From assembly GCA_046349435.1 (NCBI GenBank), contig JAXMCI010000047.1, forward strand, positions 1 to 59,792: a stretch of 59,792 nucleotides of DNA, written 5' to 3'. The translations under genes were made by a program, and so were the position numbers. Every line of letters starts with the position of its first letter. The first letter of the stretch is position 1. The stretch comes from JAXMCI01 sp046349435 (GTDB lineage Bacteria > Pseudomonadota > Alphaproteobacteria > Dongiales > Dongiaceae). This document shows positions 18,851 to 27,216 of the stretch, piece after piece. A model generated the notes under the pieces. The model saw only the letters and a list, made by a program, of their open reading frames with translations, was not told the DNA's origin and searched no databases.

Positions 18851-19588
18851 ATGGCTTCGCGTAAGTTGGTCCCGCTGCCCGCCCGGCGGCCCAAGGGGAC
18901 CGGCCGGCAATACGCCTACGACCAGCTGCGGCGCAGCATCCTGACGCTCGAGGTCGCGCCCGGCTCGATGCTCGACGAGATCGCCATCGTGAAGCAGTTC
19001 GGCGTCTCCCGGACGCTGGTGCGCGAGGCGGTGATCAGCCTCTCCTCGGAGGGGCTGGTGCAGCTGCTGCCCAATCGCGGCGCCCGGGTGGCGGGGTTCG
19101 AGCTCGACGACGTCCGCGCCTGGCACGAGGCGATCGAGCTGCTGCACCGCGCGGTGACCCGCTGGGCGGCGATCCGCCACCGCCCGGAGCATCTCGCCGC
19201 GATCCGCCGCGAGCGGCTGGCCTTCGAGAGCGCCGCCGCGGCCAACGACGCCGACGAGATGATGGAGGCCAACCGGCGGCTGCACCTCGCCATCGGCAAT
19301 GCCTGCGGCAACCTGCTGGTGGCGAGCCAGTACGAGCGGCTGCTGACGCTGGGCCTGCGGCTGTCGCGGCTGATCCTCAGCTACGAGGCCAGCGCCGAGG
19401 TCCCGCTCGCCACCCATATCGGCCGCATCATCGACCAGCACCGCGAGATGGAGGCGGCGATCGCCGACCGCGACGCCGACCGCGCCGAGCAGCTCGGCGG
19501 CGCCCACGCCCAGCTCTCGCTCGACCGCTCGGTGACGACCCTGCGCGGCTCGCTGGCGGGCCAGGTGGCGATGCCAACCGTCGCGTGA
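18851..19588 (+). CDS. GntR-family regulator, FCD subfamily
   Basis: A 245-aa transcription factor with an N-terminal winged helix (about residues 20-85, 'GVSRTLVREAVISLSSEGLV' is the recognition region) and a C-terminal FCD ligand domain with histidines in the helical metal/ligand site ('NRRLHLAIGNACGN', 'IDQHREMEAAI'). The start is ATG 18851 with GGAGGA five bases upstream; the longer TTG reading adds residues without family match. It is divergent from hyuA and three bases ahead of the GMC oxidoreductase. It probably represses both sides until an organic-acid or amide intermediate binds. Confidence 0.88.
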   Translation: MASRKLVPLPARRPKGTGRQYAYDQLRRSILTLEVAPGSMLDEIAIVKQFGVSRTLVREAVISLSSEGLVQLLPNRGARVAGFELDDVRAWHEAIELLHRAVTRWAAIRHRPEHLAAIRRERLAFESAAAANDADEMMEANRRLHLAIGNACGNLLVASQYERLLTLGLRLSRLILSYEASAEVPLATHIGRIIDQHREMEAAIADRDADRAEQLGGAHAQLSLDRSVTTLRGSLAGQVAMPTVA

Positions 19589-19591
19589 GGA

Positions 19592-21196
19592 ATGCCCGCC
19601 GGCTGGGACGTGGCGATCGTCGGCGGCGGGGCCGCCGGCTGCGTGCTGGCCAACCGGCTTTCGGCGGATCCGCGGCGGCGGGTGCTGCTGCTCGAGGCCG
19701 GCGGCCGCGGCCGCGGCCCGCTGGTCCGCCTGCCGCTCGGGGTCGGCCGGCTGCGCGGCAATCCCGCCTATGACTGGTGCTGGCCGGGCGAGCCCGAGCC
19801 GGAGCTCGGCGGCCGCGCGATCCGCCTGCCGCAGGGCCGGCTGCTCGGCGGCTCGTCGAGCATCAACGGCATGGTCTATGTCCGCGGCCATCCCGAGGAC
19901 TTCGCCGGCTGGGTGCGGCAGGGCGCGGCCGGCTGGTCCTGGCCGGAGGTGCTGCCGCACTACCGCCGCGCCGAGCGGCACGAGACGCTGGGCGGCGACG
20001 GGCCGCTCACCGTCACGACGGCCCGGGGCGGCAATCCGCTCTACCACGCCCTGGTCGAGGCCGGCCGCTCGGCCGGGCATCCCGTGGCCGACGGCTTCAA
20101 CGCCGCGCCGCCGGAGGGCTTCGGCTGGTTCGACTTCAACATCCGCCGCGGCCGGCGCTGCACCGCGGCCGCCGCCTATCTGCGCCCGGCGCTCGGCCGG
20201 CCCAACCTGACGGTGGTCACCGGCGCGCTGGCGACGCGGCTCGTCGTCGAGGGCGGCCGGGCGCGCGGCGTCGAGTGGCTGCGGCGCGGCGAGCGCGGCG
20301 CGGCCGAGGCCGGCACGGTGGTGCTGAGCGCCGGCGCGATCGGCTCGCCGCGGCTGCTGCTGCTCTCCGGCATCGGCCCGGCCGACGAGCTGCGGGCGCT
20401 CGGCATCGCGCCGTGCCTGGATCTGCCCGGGGTCGGGCGCAACCTGCAGAACCACCCGGACGTCGCGCTGCGCCACGCCTGCCCGGCGCCGGTCACCGTG
20501 CACAGCCTGCTGCGGCTCGACCGCCTGGCGCCGGCGGTGCTGCAGGCCGTGCTGCTCGGCTCGGGGCCGGCGGCCCAGTTCCCCGGCGAGAGCGGCGCCT
20601 TCCTGCGCAGCCGGCCGGACCTCGCGCGCCCCGACCTGGAATGCCACCTCGTCGCCGCGCTGCGCATCGCCGCGATCGGCCGCGACACGCTGCTCGGCCG
20701 GCGGCGCGGGCCGGCCGACCGGGACGGCTTCAGCATCCGCATCGCGCTGCTGCGGCCGGAGAGCCGCGGCCGGGTGCGGCTGGCGAGCGCCGACCCGCTG
20801 GCGCCGCCGCTGGTCCGGCACGGCTATCTCGCCGACGCCGCCGACCGCGCCGCGCTGCTTGCCGGCCTCAGGCTGATGCGCGGCGTCGTCGCCGAGCCGG
20901 CCTTCGATCCCTGGCGCGGCGCCGAGCTCGAGCCCGGCCCGGCGCTGCAGGACGACGCCGCGCTCGAAGGCTGGATGCGGGCCAACCTCGACACCCAGGG
21001 CCACCCCGCCGGCACCTGCCGCATCGGCGGGGACGGCGAGGCGGTGGTCGATCCGCGCCTGCGCCTGCGCGGGCTCGAGGGCCTGCGCGTGGTCGACGCC
21101 TCGGTGATGCCGGCGATCCCGAGCTGCAACACCTTCGCCACCACGGTGATGATCGCCGAGAAGGCCGCCGCGATGATGCAGGAGGAGGGGATTTAG
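19592..21196 (+). CDS. GMC-family FAD oxidoreductase (choline dehydrogenase-like)
   Basis: A 534-aa flavoenzyme oxidising an alcohol to aldehyde or ketone. 'DVAIVGGGAAGCVLANRL' binds FAD, 'GRLLGGSSSINGMVYVRG' is GMC signature 1, and the C-terminal 'GHPAGTCRIGG' and 'IPSCNTFATTVMIAEKAA' contain the catalytic His and Asn. There is no signal peptide. It starts 3 bases after the GntR stop, so it is co-transcribed with the regulator. It converges with the SDR gene, their stops being 2 bases apart. Substrate unknown; choline is not implied. Confidence 0.9.
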   Translation: MPAGWDVAIVGGGAAGCVLANRLSADPRRRVLLLEAGGRGRGPLVRLPLGVGRLRGNPAYDWCWPGEPEPELGGRAIRLPQGRLLGGSSSINGMVYVRGHPEDFAGWVRQGAAGWSWPEVLPHYRRAERHETLGGDGPLTVTTARGGNPLYHALVEAGRSAGHPVADGFNAAPPEGFGWFDFNIRRGRRCTAAAAYLRPALGRPNLTVVTGALATRLVVEGGRARGVEWLRRGERGAAEAGTVVLSAGAIGSPRLLLLSGIGPADELRALGIAPCLDLPGVGRNLQNHPDVALRHACPAPVTVHSLLRLDRLAPAVLQAVLLGSGPAAQFPGESGAFLRSRPDLARPDLECHLVAALRIAAIGRDTLLGRRRGPADRDGFSIRIALLRPESRGRVRLASADPLAPPLVRHGYLADAADRAALLAGLRLMRGVVAEPAFDPWRGAELEPGPALQDDAALEGWMRANLDTQGHPAGTCRIGGDGEAVVDPRLRLRGLEGLRVVDASVMPAIPSCNTFATTVMIAEKAAAMMQEEGI

Positions 21197-21198
21197 TC

Positions 21199-21918
21199 CT
21201 ACAGCGCCGCGCGCCCGATGCCGGCGCCGCCGTCGACGAACAGCGTCTGGCCGGTGATGAAGCCGGCATCGTCGGAGAGCAGGAAGGCGATCGCCGCCGC
21301 GACCTCGTCGGGCCGGCCGAAGCGCCCGACCGGCACGGCCGCGAGCAGCCGCCGTTCGGCCTCGCTGCCGACCGGGTTGCTGGTGCGGAACAGCGCCGTC
21401 TCGGTCGGGCCGGGCGCGACGGCGTTGACCGTGATGCCCTCCCCCGCCAGCTCGAGCGCCCAGGTCCGGGTCATCGCGATCAGCCCGCTCTTGGCCGCCG
21501 CATAGGCGCTGCGCTCGCGCGCGCCGAGCACCGTCAGGCTGGCGATGTTGACGATCCGCCCCCAGCGCTGCGCCCGCATCGCCGGCAGGCAGGCCTGCGC
21601 CGCCTGGACGGCGGCGCGCAGGTTGAGGCCGAGCACGTCGTCGAGGTCGCCGGCCGTGATCTCGCCCAGCCGGCGGCCGCGCACCAGCCCGACATTGTTG
21701 ACCACCGCATCGACCGGCTCCTCGGACGCCAGCGCGGCGAGCCCGGCCCCGGCCGCCGCCGCGTCGGCGAGGTCGAGCGCGACGAAGCGGCCGGGGAAGG
21801 CGGGCGGCGCGCTGCGCGCGATGCCGACGACGCGGGCGCCGCCGGCGGCCAGCCGCTCGGCCAGCGCCAGCCCGATGCCGCGGCTGGCGCCGGTGATCAG
21901 GACGGTGCGACGGGACAC
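21199..21918 (-). CDS. SDR-family NAD(P)-dependent oxidoreductase
   Basis: A 239-aa classical short-chain dehydrogenase. 'LITGASRGIGLALAERL' is the TGxxxGIG dinucleotide site, 'NNVG' follows near residue 90, and the active site is Ser in 'NIASLTVLG' with 'YAAAK' (YxxxK). The likely role is oxidation or reduction of a hydroxyl or oxo intermediate. It is alone on the minus strand between GMC and the DUF1989 gene, and 83 bases separate it from the latter's start, giving another divergent control region. Confidence 0.9.
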   Translation of the reverse strand: MSRRTVLITGASRGIGLALAERLAAGGARVVGIARSAPPAFPGRFVALDLADAAAAGAGLAALASEEPVDAVVNNVGLVRGRRLGEITAGDLDDVLGLNLRAAVQAAQACLPAMRAQRWGRIVNIASLTVLGARERSAYAAAKSGLIAMTRTWALELAGEGITVNAVAPGPTETALFRTSNPVGSEAERRLLAAVPVGRFGRPDEVAAAIAFLLSDDAGFITGQTLFVDGGAGIGRAAL

Positions 21919-22001
21919 AGGCGACCCCCTGGCCGATTTGCCGGCCGGAGTCTATGACGGGAGCGGACGGACTTGAAGCCGGACGCCCAGGAGGATGCGG
22001 C

Positions 22002-22871
22002 ATGACGACGGGATCGGAAGGAACGGCACCGCCGGACGCGGCGGCGCGGCGCGCGGTCAAGCCGGTGGTGGTCTACTCGGTCGAGCAGCTGCCGCCCTAC
22101 GACGCCGGCTTCTACCAGCGGGCCCGCGGCAAGCTCGAGAAGGTCGCCGAGCATCTCGTGCCGCCGCGCGAGGGCCGTGCCGTCGCGGTCCCGGCCGGCC
22201 ATTTCATGCGCATCGTCAGCGTCGAGGGCCCGCAGGTCGGCGACCTCAATTTGTGGCACGCGCACGACCTGACCGAGCGCTTCTTCAGCGGCAAGACCCG
22301 GGCCCTGCACGCCACCCACGTCAGCACCGGCGACCGGCTGTGGAGCACGCTGCCCAGCCTGCGGCCGATGGCGACGATCACCCACGACACGCTCGGCTGG
22401 TACGGCTGGGACGAGGACGGCGGCGGCATCCACGACGTCATCGGGACGCGCTGCGACCCCTACACCAACATGCTGCTGAAGGGCACCGAGTACCACCATT
22501 GCTGCCACTCGAACCTGACCCGCGCGCTGGCGGCGGCACGCGGCCTGCCGCTCGCCGAGGCCGAGCGGCTGGTCCACGACGTGCTCAACGTCTTCATGTG
22601 CACCGGCTTCACCCGCGACACCCACCAGTACTTCATGAAGGCGAGCCCGGTCAGGCCCGGCGACTTCATCGAATTCTTCGCCGAGATCGACCTGCTGGCC
22701 GGCCTCTCCGCCTGCCCGGGCGGCGATTGCGGCTCGGGCCACTCCGACGACACCGCCCGCTGCCACCCGCTCAAGATCGAGATCTTTCGCCCCGACCCCG
22801 CCGCGCTGGCCGGCTGGCAGCCCTGGCCGCGCAACGCCTACTCCGGCAGCCACGGGGTCGAGCAGGCCTAG
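22002..22871 (+). CDS. DUF1989 / urea carboxylase-associated family protein
   Basis: A 289-aa protein of DUF1989. Characterised relatives (CgdA/CgdB) hydrolyse carboxyguanidine in guanidine use, and others travel with urea carboxylase, so a C-N hydrolase role on a small guanidino or ureido compound is possible. Conserved metal-type residues include 'EYHHCCHSNL' (about residue 166) and 'DTARCHPL' near the C-terminus. ATG 22002 is preferred because AGGAGG lies 8 bases upstream. No urea or guanidine carboxylase is in the window. Its stop overlaps the end of the M20 gene (convergent). Confidence 0.78.
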   Translation: MTTGSEGTAPPDAAARRAVKPVVVYSVEQLPPYDAGFYQRARGKLEKVAEHLVPPREGRAVAVPAGHFMRIVSVEGPQVGDLNLWHAHDLTERFFSGKTRALHATHVSTGDRLWSTLPSLRPMATITHDTLGWYGWDEDGGGIHDVIGTRCDPYTNMLLKGTEYHHCCHSNLTRALAAARGLPLAEAERLVHDVLNVFMCTGFTRDTHQYFMKASPVRPGDFIEFFAEIDLLAGLSACPGGDCGSGHSDDTARCHPLKIEIFRPDPAALAGWQPWPRNAYSGSHGVEQA

Positions 22872-24007
22872 CCGCCGCCGGGCTCCACGAGGCGGCGGGC
22901 CGCCAGCGCCATGACCTCGGCGATGCCGCGCGCCACGGCCTCGCCGTCGGGCCCGGCGAACTGCCGGGCGCCGTCGTCGGTGTGGAACAGCCAGCCGCCC
23001 GGCCGCCCGACGCCGATCAGCGCCGCCGGCACGATCTGCGAGACGTTGCCGAAATCGGTGGCGAAGGGCAGCGGCGGCGGATCCTCGACGAAGTCGCGGC
23101 CCGAGGCCCGGAAGGCCGCGGCCACCGCGCGGGTCACCGCCGCGTCCGGCCGCACGCCGCAGAGCACGGTGCCCTCGCGCCAGCTGGCGCCGGCGAAGCC
23201 CGCACGCAGCGACCGCGCCAGCGCGTCGACCCCGGCCTCTGTGTCGGCGAACAGCAGGAAGCTCGCGTTCAGCACCAGGCCGGTGCCTTCCTCGACGTCA
23301 CCCTCGAGATGCATCTGCTCGAGGATCACCCGGTCCGGCGGCATGCGCTCGACGACCTCGGCGAGGCCGCGCAGCGCCGCCATCGGCGCCGGCACCACCC
23401 CCTGCTTCAGCGAGCGCTGGCCGGAGATCCGGAGATAGTCGCGCCGCATCCAGAGCGAGCGCGTCGACACCGTGTTGATGAACTCCGGATGGACATAGAG
23501 CGCGGCGTCGATGCCGTCCCACAGCCCGGCGGCCGCGGACCGCGCCTTGCCGCTGCCCTGCGCGATGGTGCCCGGCGCATGGATCTCGTCGGCCGGGCAG
23601 CCGAACACCACGACCCGGCCGGCCAGCCGGTCCTTCAGCCCGGCCAGCGCCAGCGCCGCCGCGGTGACCCCGCCGGCGATCGGCCCGTGGCCGCAGGAAT
23701 GCACCGGCTCGATGCTGCCGTCGGGCCGCACCGCCGCCACCGCGTCGTAGAGCACGATCATCCCGACCGTGCGGCCGGGCCGCGCGCCCACCAGCTTGGC
23801 GCGGAACGCCGTCGGCATGCCGCCGACGCCGCGCTCGACCTGGAAGCCGCCGGCGGCGAGCGCCTCGGCGATGTGCGCGGAGCAGGCATGCTCCTCGTGC
23901 GCCAGCTCGGGATGGCCATGGACGAAGCGCATCACCGACAACGCCGCCGGCATCTCGGCGGCGACCGCGGCCAGGGTCTCGGTGTCGGTGAGTCCCGCGT
24001 CAGCCAT
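22868..24007 (-). CDS. M20-family metallo-amidohydrolase
   Basis: A 379-aa zinc hydrolase like AbgB, hippurate hydrolase and N-acyl/N-carbamoyl amino acid hydrolases. All five metal ligands of the M20D type can be placed: Cys and His in 'SCGHGPIAGG', Glu in 'ADEIH', His in 'YVHPEF' and the late His in 'WLFHTDDG'. The usual CGHD is CGHG here, a small deviation. It starts 36 bases after the 3' end of the tRNA-Gln gene on the same strand and could read through from it. In this setting it might split an N-acyl or N-carbamoyl product of ring opening (inference). Confidence 0.83.
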   Translation of the reverse strand: MADAGLTDTETLAAVAAEMPAALSVMRFVHGHPELAHEEHACSAHIAEALAAGGFQVERGVGGMPTAFRAKLVGARPGRTVGMIVLYDAVAAVRPDGSIEPVHSCGHGPIAGGVTAAALALAGLKDRLAGRVVVFGCPADEIHAPGTIAQGSGKARSAAAGLWDGIDAALYVHPEFINTVSTRSLWMRRDYLRISGQRSLKQGVVPAPMAALRGLAEVVERMPPDRVILEQMHLEGDVEEGTGLVLNASFLLFADTEAGVDALARSLRAGFAGASWREGTVLCGVRPDAAVTRAVAAAFRASGRDFVEDPPPLPFATDFGNVSQIVPAALIGVGRPGGWLFHTDDGARQFAGPDGEAVARGIAEVMALAARRLVEPGGG

Positions 24008-24042
24008 GGTCCCCCGCGATCGTGGTTGCGACGGTGCGGCGC

Positions 24043-24116
24043 TGGCTGGGGCGCCAGGATTCGAACCTGGGATCACGGGACCAAAACCCGTTGCCTTACC
24101 GCTTGGCCACGCCCCA
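24043..24116 (-). tRNA. tRNA-Gln (anticodon TTG)
   Basis: A 74-base cloverleaf on the minus strand. The acceptor TGGGGCG pairs with CGCCCCA, followed by discriminator G and an encoded CCA. The anticodon arm is ACGGG-TTTTGGT-CCCGT, giving anticodon TTG (glutamine). The T arm has CCAGG-TTCGAAT-CCTGG. The 3' end faces the catabolic region. Confidence 0.95.
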
Positions 24117-24178
24117 ATCGCCGGCCCGCAACTTAGGGAGAAGCGCGCCGGCGGGCAACCGGCGCGAGCGAGCGCGCC

Positions 24179-25135
24179 TCACGCCGCGGCGCGGTGCGCC
24201 TTGTACCAGTCGTAGGTCTGCCGCAGCCCGTCCTCCAGCCCGATGCGGGCGCGCCAGCCGAGCGCGGCCAGGCGGCCGACGTCGAGCAGCTTGCGCGGCG
24301 TGCCGTCGGGCTTGCTCGGGTCGTAGGCGAAGCGGCCCTGGTAGCCGACCACCCGCGCGATGGTCTCGGCGAGCTCGGCGATGGTGAGGTCGGTGCCGGT
24401 GCCGACATTGACGTGCTCGTGGCCGGAATAGTGCTGCAGCAGGTGGACCAGCGCGTCGGCGGCGTCGTCGACATGCATGAACTCGCGGCGCGGCCGGCCG
24501 CTGCCCCAGATCTCGACGGTCTCGGCGCCGCTCGCCCGGGCGCGGTCGATCTTGACCAGCAGGGCCGGCACGACGTGGCTCGACAGCAGGTCGAAATTGT
24601 CCTCCGGCCCGTAGAGGTTGGTCGGCATGGCGGCGATGAAGTCGCAGCCATGCTGGCGGCGATAGGCCTGGGCCAGCTTGATGCCGGCGATCTTGGCGAC
24701 GGCGTACCACTCGTTGGTCGGCTCGAGCGGGCCGGTGAGCAGCGCGTCCTCGGTCAGCGGCTGCGGCGCCAGCTTGGGGTAGATGCAGGAGGATCCCAGC
24801 AGCAGCAGCTTCTTCATGCCGGTGCGCCAGGCGGCCTCGGCGATGTTCGCCTGGATCATCAGGTTGTCGTAGAGGAAGTCGGCCGGGCGGCTGGCGTTGG
24901 CGAGGATGCCGCCGACCGTGGCGGCGGCGACGATCGCGGCGTCGGGCCGCGTCTCGGCGAGCCAGTCCTCGACCTCGGCCTGGCGGCGCAGGTCGACGCG
25001 GTCGCGCCCGGCGGTGACCAGCTCGCAGCCGGCGCCGGCCAGCCGCCGCATCAGCGCGGCGCCGACCATGCCGCGATGGCCGGCGATCCAGACCCGCCGG
25101 CCCTGCAGGGCGAACGGCTCAGTTGCCGGGGTCAC
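24179..25135 (-). CDS. fcl: GDP-L-fucose synthase
   Basis: A 318-aa SDR-fold epimerase/reductase converting GDP-4-keto-6-deoxymannose to GDP-L-fucose. 'GHRGMVGAAL' is the NADP site, 'SSCIYP' and 'YAVAKIAGIK' give the Ser-Tyr-Lys triad, and 'PTNLYGPEDNFDL' is a family motif. GTG at 25135 is the start, overlapping the end of gmd by 17 bases, so translation is coupled. No glycosyltransferase or sugar exporter is nearby, so the fucosylated product (capsule, LPS or exopolysaccharide) must be made from another locus. Confidence 0.95.
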   Translation of the reverse strand: MTPATEPFALQGRRVWIAGHRGMVGAALMRRLAGAGCELVTAGRDRVDLRRQAEVEDWLAETRPDAAIVAAATVGGILANASRPADFLYDNLMIQANIAEAAWRTGMKKLLLLGSSCIYPKLAPQPLTEDALLTGPLEPTNEWYAVAKIAGIKLAQAYRRQHGCDFIAAMPTNLYGPEDNFDLLSSHVVPALLVKIDRARASGAETVEIWGSGRPRREFMHVDDAADALVHLLQHYSGHEHVNVGTGTDLTIAELAETIARVVGYQGRFAYDPSKPDGTPRKLLDVGRLAALGWRARIGLEDGLRQTYDWYKAHRAAA

Positions 25136-26189
25136 GACGGTCCTGGTCGGCGGCCAGCGCCCGGATGTCGCTCGCCACCATGTCGGCGACCAGCTCCGGG
25201 AAGGTCGTGGTGTGGCGCCAGCCGAGCCGGACCTGCGCCTTGCGCGGGTCGCCGAGCAGGAAGTCGACCTCGGTCGGGCGGAAGTAGCGCGGGTCGACCC
25301 GCACCAGCACGCGGCCGTCGGCGGCGTCGCGGCCCTGCTCGGCCACGCCCTCGCCCTCCCACGCGACCTTGCGGCCGATCTCGGCGAAGGCGAGCTCGAC
25401 GAACTCGCGCACCGAGTGGCTCTCGCCGGTCGCCAGCACGTAGTCGTCGGGCTCCGGCTGCTGGACGATGCGCCACATGCCCTCGACATAGTCGCGGGCG
25501 TGGCCCCAGTCGCGCAACGAGTCGAGGTTGCCGAGATAGAGGCAGTCCTGCCGGCCGGCACCGATCGCCGCCACCGCGCGGGTGATCTTGCGGGTCACGA
25601 AGGTCTCGCCGCGGGTCGGCCCCTCGTGGTTGAACAGGATGCCGTTGCTGGCGTGCAGGCCATAGGCCTCGCGGTAGTTCACGGTGATCCAGTAGGCGTA
25701 GAGCTTGGCCGCGGCATAGGGGCTGCGCGGCTGGAAGCGCGAGGTCTCCGAGAGCGGCCGGTCCGGGCAGTTGCCGTAGAGCTCGGAGGTCGAGGCCTGG
25801 TAGAAGCGCACCCGGTCGCCGATCTTCAGGATGCGGATCGCCTCGAGCAGGCGCAGCGTGCCGAGCCCGTCGGCGTTGGCGGTGTATTCCGGCGTCTCGA
25901 AGCTGACCTGGACGTGGCTCTGCGCCGCGAGATTGTAGATCTCGGTCGGCTGCACCTCCTGCACCAGGCGGATCAGGTTGGTGGCGTCGGTCATGTCGCC
26001 ATGGTGCAGGAAGAAGCGCACCCCCTTCTGGTGCGGGTCGCGGTAGAGATGGTCGACCCGGCCGGTGTTGAAGGAGGAGGAGCGGCGCTTGACGCCATGG
26101 ACGACATAGCCCTTGCCGAGCAGCAGCTCGGCGAGGTAGGCGCCGTCCTGGCCGGTGGCCCCGGTGATCAAGGCGATCTTGTCGCTCAT
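25119..26189 (-). CDS. gmd: GDP-mannose 4,6-dehydratase
   Basis: A 356-aa enzyme forming GDP-4-keto-6-deoxy-D-mannose. 'ALITGATGQDGAYLAELL' is the N-terminal NADP site, 'STSELYG' and 'SPYAAAKLYAYW' give the active-site Thr/Ser, Tyr and Lys, and 'RDWGHARDYVEGMW' is highly characteristic. Start at ATG 26189 ('MSDKIALITG'). It is the first gene of the two-gene gmd-fcl operon. Confidence 0.96.
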   Translation of the reverse strand: MSDKIALITGATGQDGAYLAELLLGKGYVVHGVKRRSSSFNTGRVDHLYRDPHQKGVRFFLHHGDMTDATNLIRLVQEVQPTEIYNLAAQSHVQVSFETPEYTANADGLGTLRLLEAIRILKIGDRVRFYQASTSELYGNCPDRPLSETSRFQPRSPYAAAKLYAYWITVNYREAYGLHASNGILFNHEGPTRGETFVTRKITRAVAAIGAGRQDCLYLGNLDSLRDWGHARDYVEGMWRIVQQPEPDDYVLATGESHSVREFVELAFAEIGRKVAWEGEGVAEQGRDAADGRVLVRVDPRYFRPTEVDFLLGDPRKAQVRLGWRHTTTFPELVADMVASDIRALAADQDRRDPGN

Positions 26190-26355
26190 CGGCGGTGGGT
26201 TATCCTGCTGCTCGCGCGGCCGGCGCTCCTGGGCGCCGCGGCGGGCGACGCTAGCTGATTTCGCCGTCGAGCGGAAGCCGGCCAGGGTCGCCGCGTGGTC
26301 GCCGCGGTGCCGCATGGGACGGGGATAACGGGACCGGATCGGGGTCGAGCGAGAG

Positions 26356-27216
26356 ATGGACAGCAAGCGTCGGCGCGCCACGCGCAGCCCCTTCGGCCAG
26401 CCGGGCGTGCCCCGCAAGGCCCACGGCAAGTCGCCCGCCGTGCCGCTGCGCGCGGCGGCGGCCGAGCCGGTCGAGCCGCACCTCGGCCCGGCGACGCCGG
26501 AACCGGCGGCGAGCGCGGCCGGCGGCGGCGCCCGACATGCCGGCGCCGGTGCCGCCCGCGGCAGCCGAGCCGACGCTGACGCCGCCGCTGCGCCGCGCCG
26601 CGGCCGCCGGACTTCACCGCCTATGGCGCGCCTGCCCCGGCGGCGCGCGGCCGCTGGCGGCGCGTGGCGGAGCCGGTCGCCGATCCCATGCTGCGCACGC
26701 CCAGGCCGACGCGCGAGCGGCTGTGGCCGGCGGCGCTGGTGCTGCTCGTCGTGCTGGCCGCGGCGGGCGGCGCCCGCCTGGTACTGGCGCGACCGCGCCG
26801 CCGCCGCCGCCCGCCGCGCCGGCATCGGACACGGCGCCGGCACCGGCCGCCGAAGCCCCGGCGCCGCCGGCGGCCGCACCGGCGGCAGAGGCACCGGCCG
26901 CAGAGCCAGCGGCGGCAGCGCCCGCCCCGGCAGCGGAGGCGCCCCCAGCCGCCCCGGCGGCCGAGACGGCGCCGGCGCCGGCCGCGGCCGATGCCGACCT
27001 CGCGGAGACCCGCCGCCTGCTGCGCGAGATCGACATCGCCCCCGGGCCCGACGGCGCGCCGCTCGACGACGCGACGCGCGAGGCGATCCGCCAGTTCCAG
27101 AAGATGGCCGGGCTGCCGGAAACCGGCGAGCCCTCGCCCGAGCTGCTGGACGAGCTGCGCGACGTCGCCAAGCCGCTGGGACACCGATCCCCTCGCCCGC
27201 GCCGCGGGAGAGCGCT
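26356..27216 (+). pseudogene. Membrane protein with C-terminal peptidoglycan-binding domain, frame-broken
   Basis: Pieces in three frames assemble into one protein: a basic proline-rich N-terminus ('MDSKRRRATRSPFGQPG'), 'PDFTAYGAPAPAARGRW', a membrane segment 'LWPAALVLLVVLAAAGG' followed by 'WYWRDR', a long Ala/Pro linker, and a peptidoglycan-binding type domain ('ATREAIRQFQKMAGLPETG'). The frame shifts about four times between 26530 and 26830. No forward stop is found before the converging ispE stop at 27217, so the 3' end is also unresolved. The expected protein is a single-pass inner-membrane anchor with a periplasmic wall-binding domain. Sequence errors in the GC-rich linker are the simplest explanation. 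Confidence 0.65.

Noticed and set aside
19592..21196. Naming the GMC enzyme choline dehydrogenase (betA)
   Set aside because: GMC members share these motifs across many alcohols; no betaine aldehyde dehydrogenase or BetI is adjacent.
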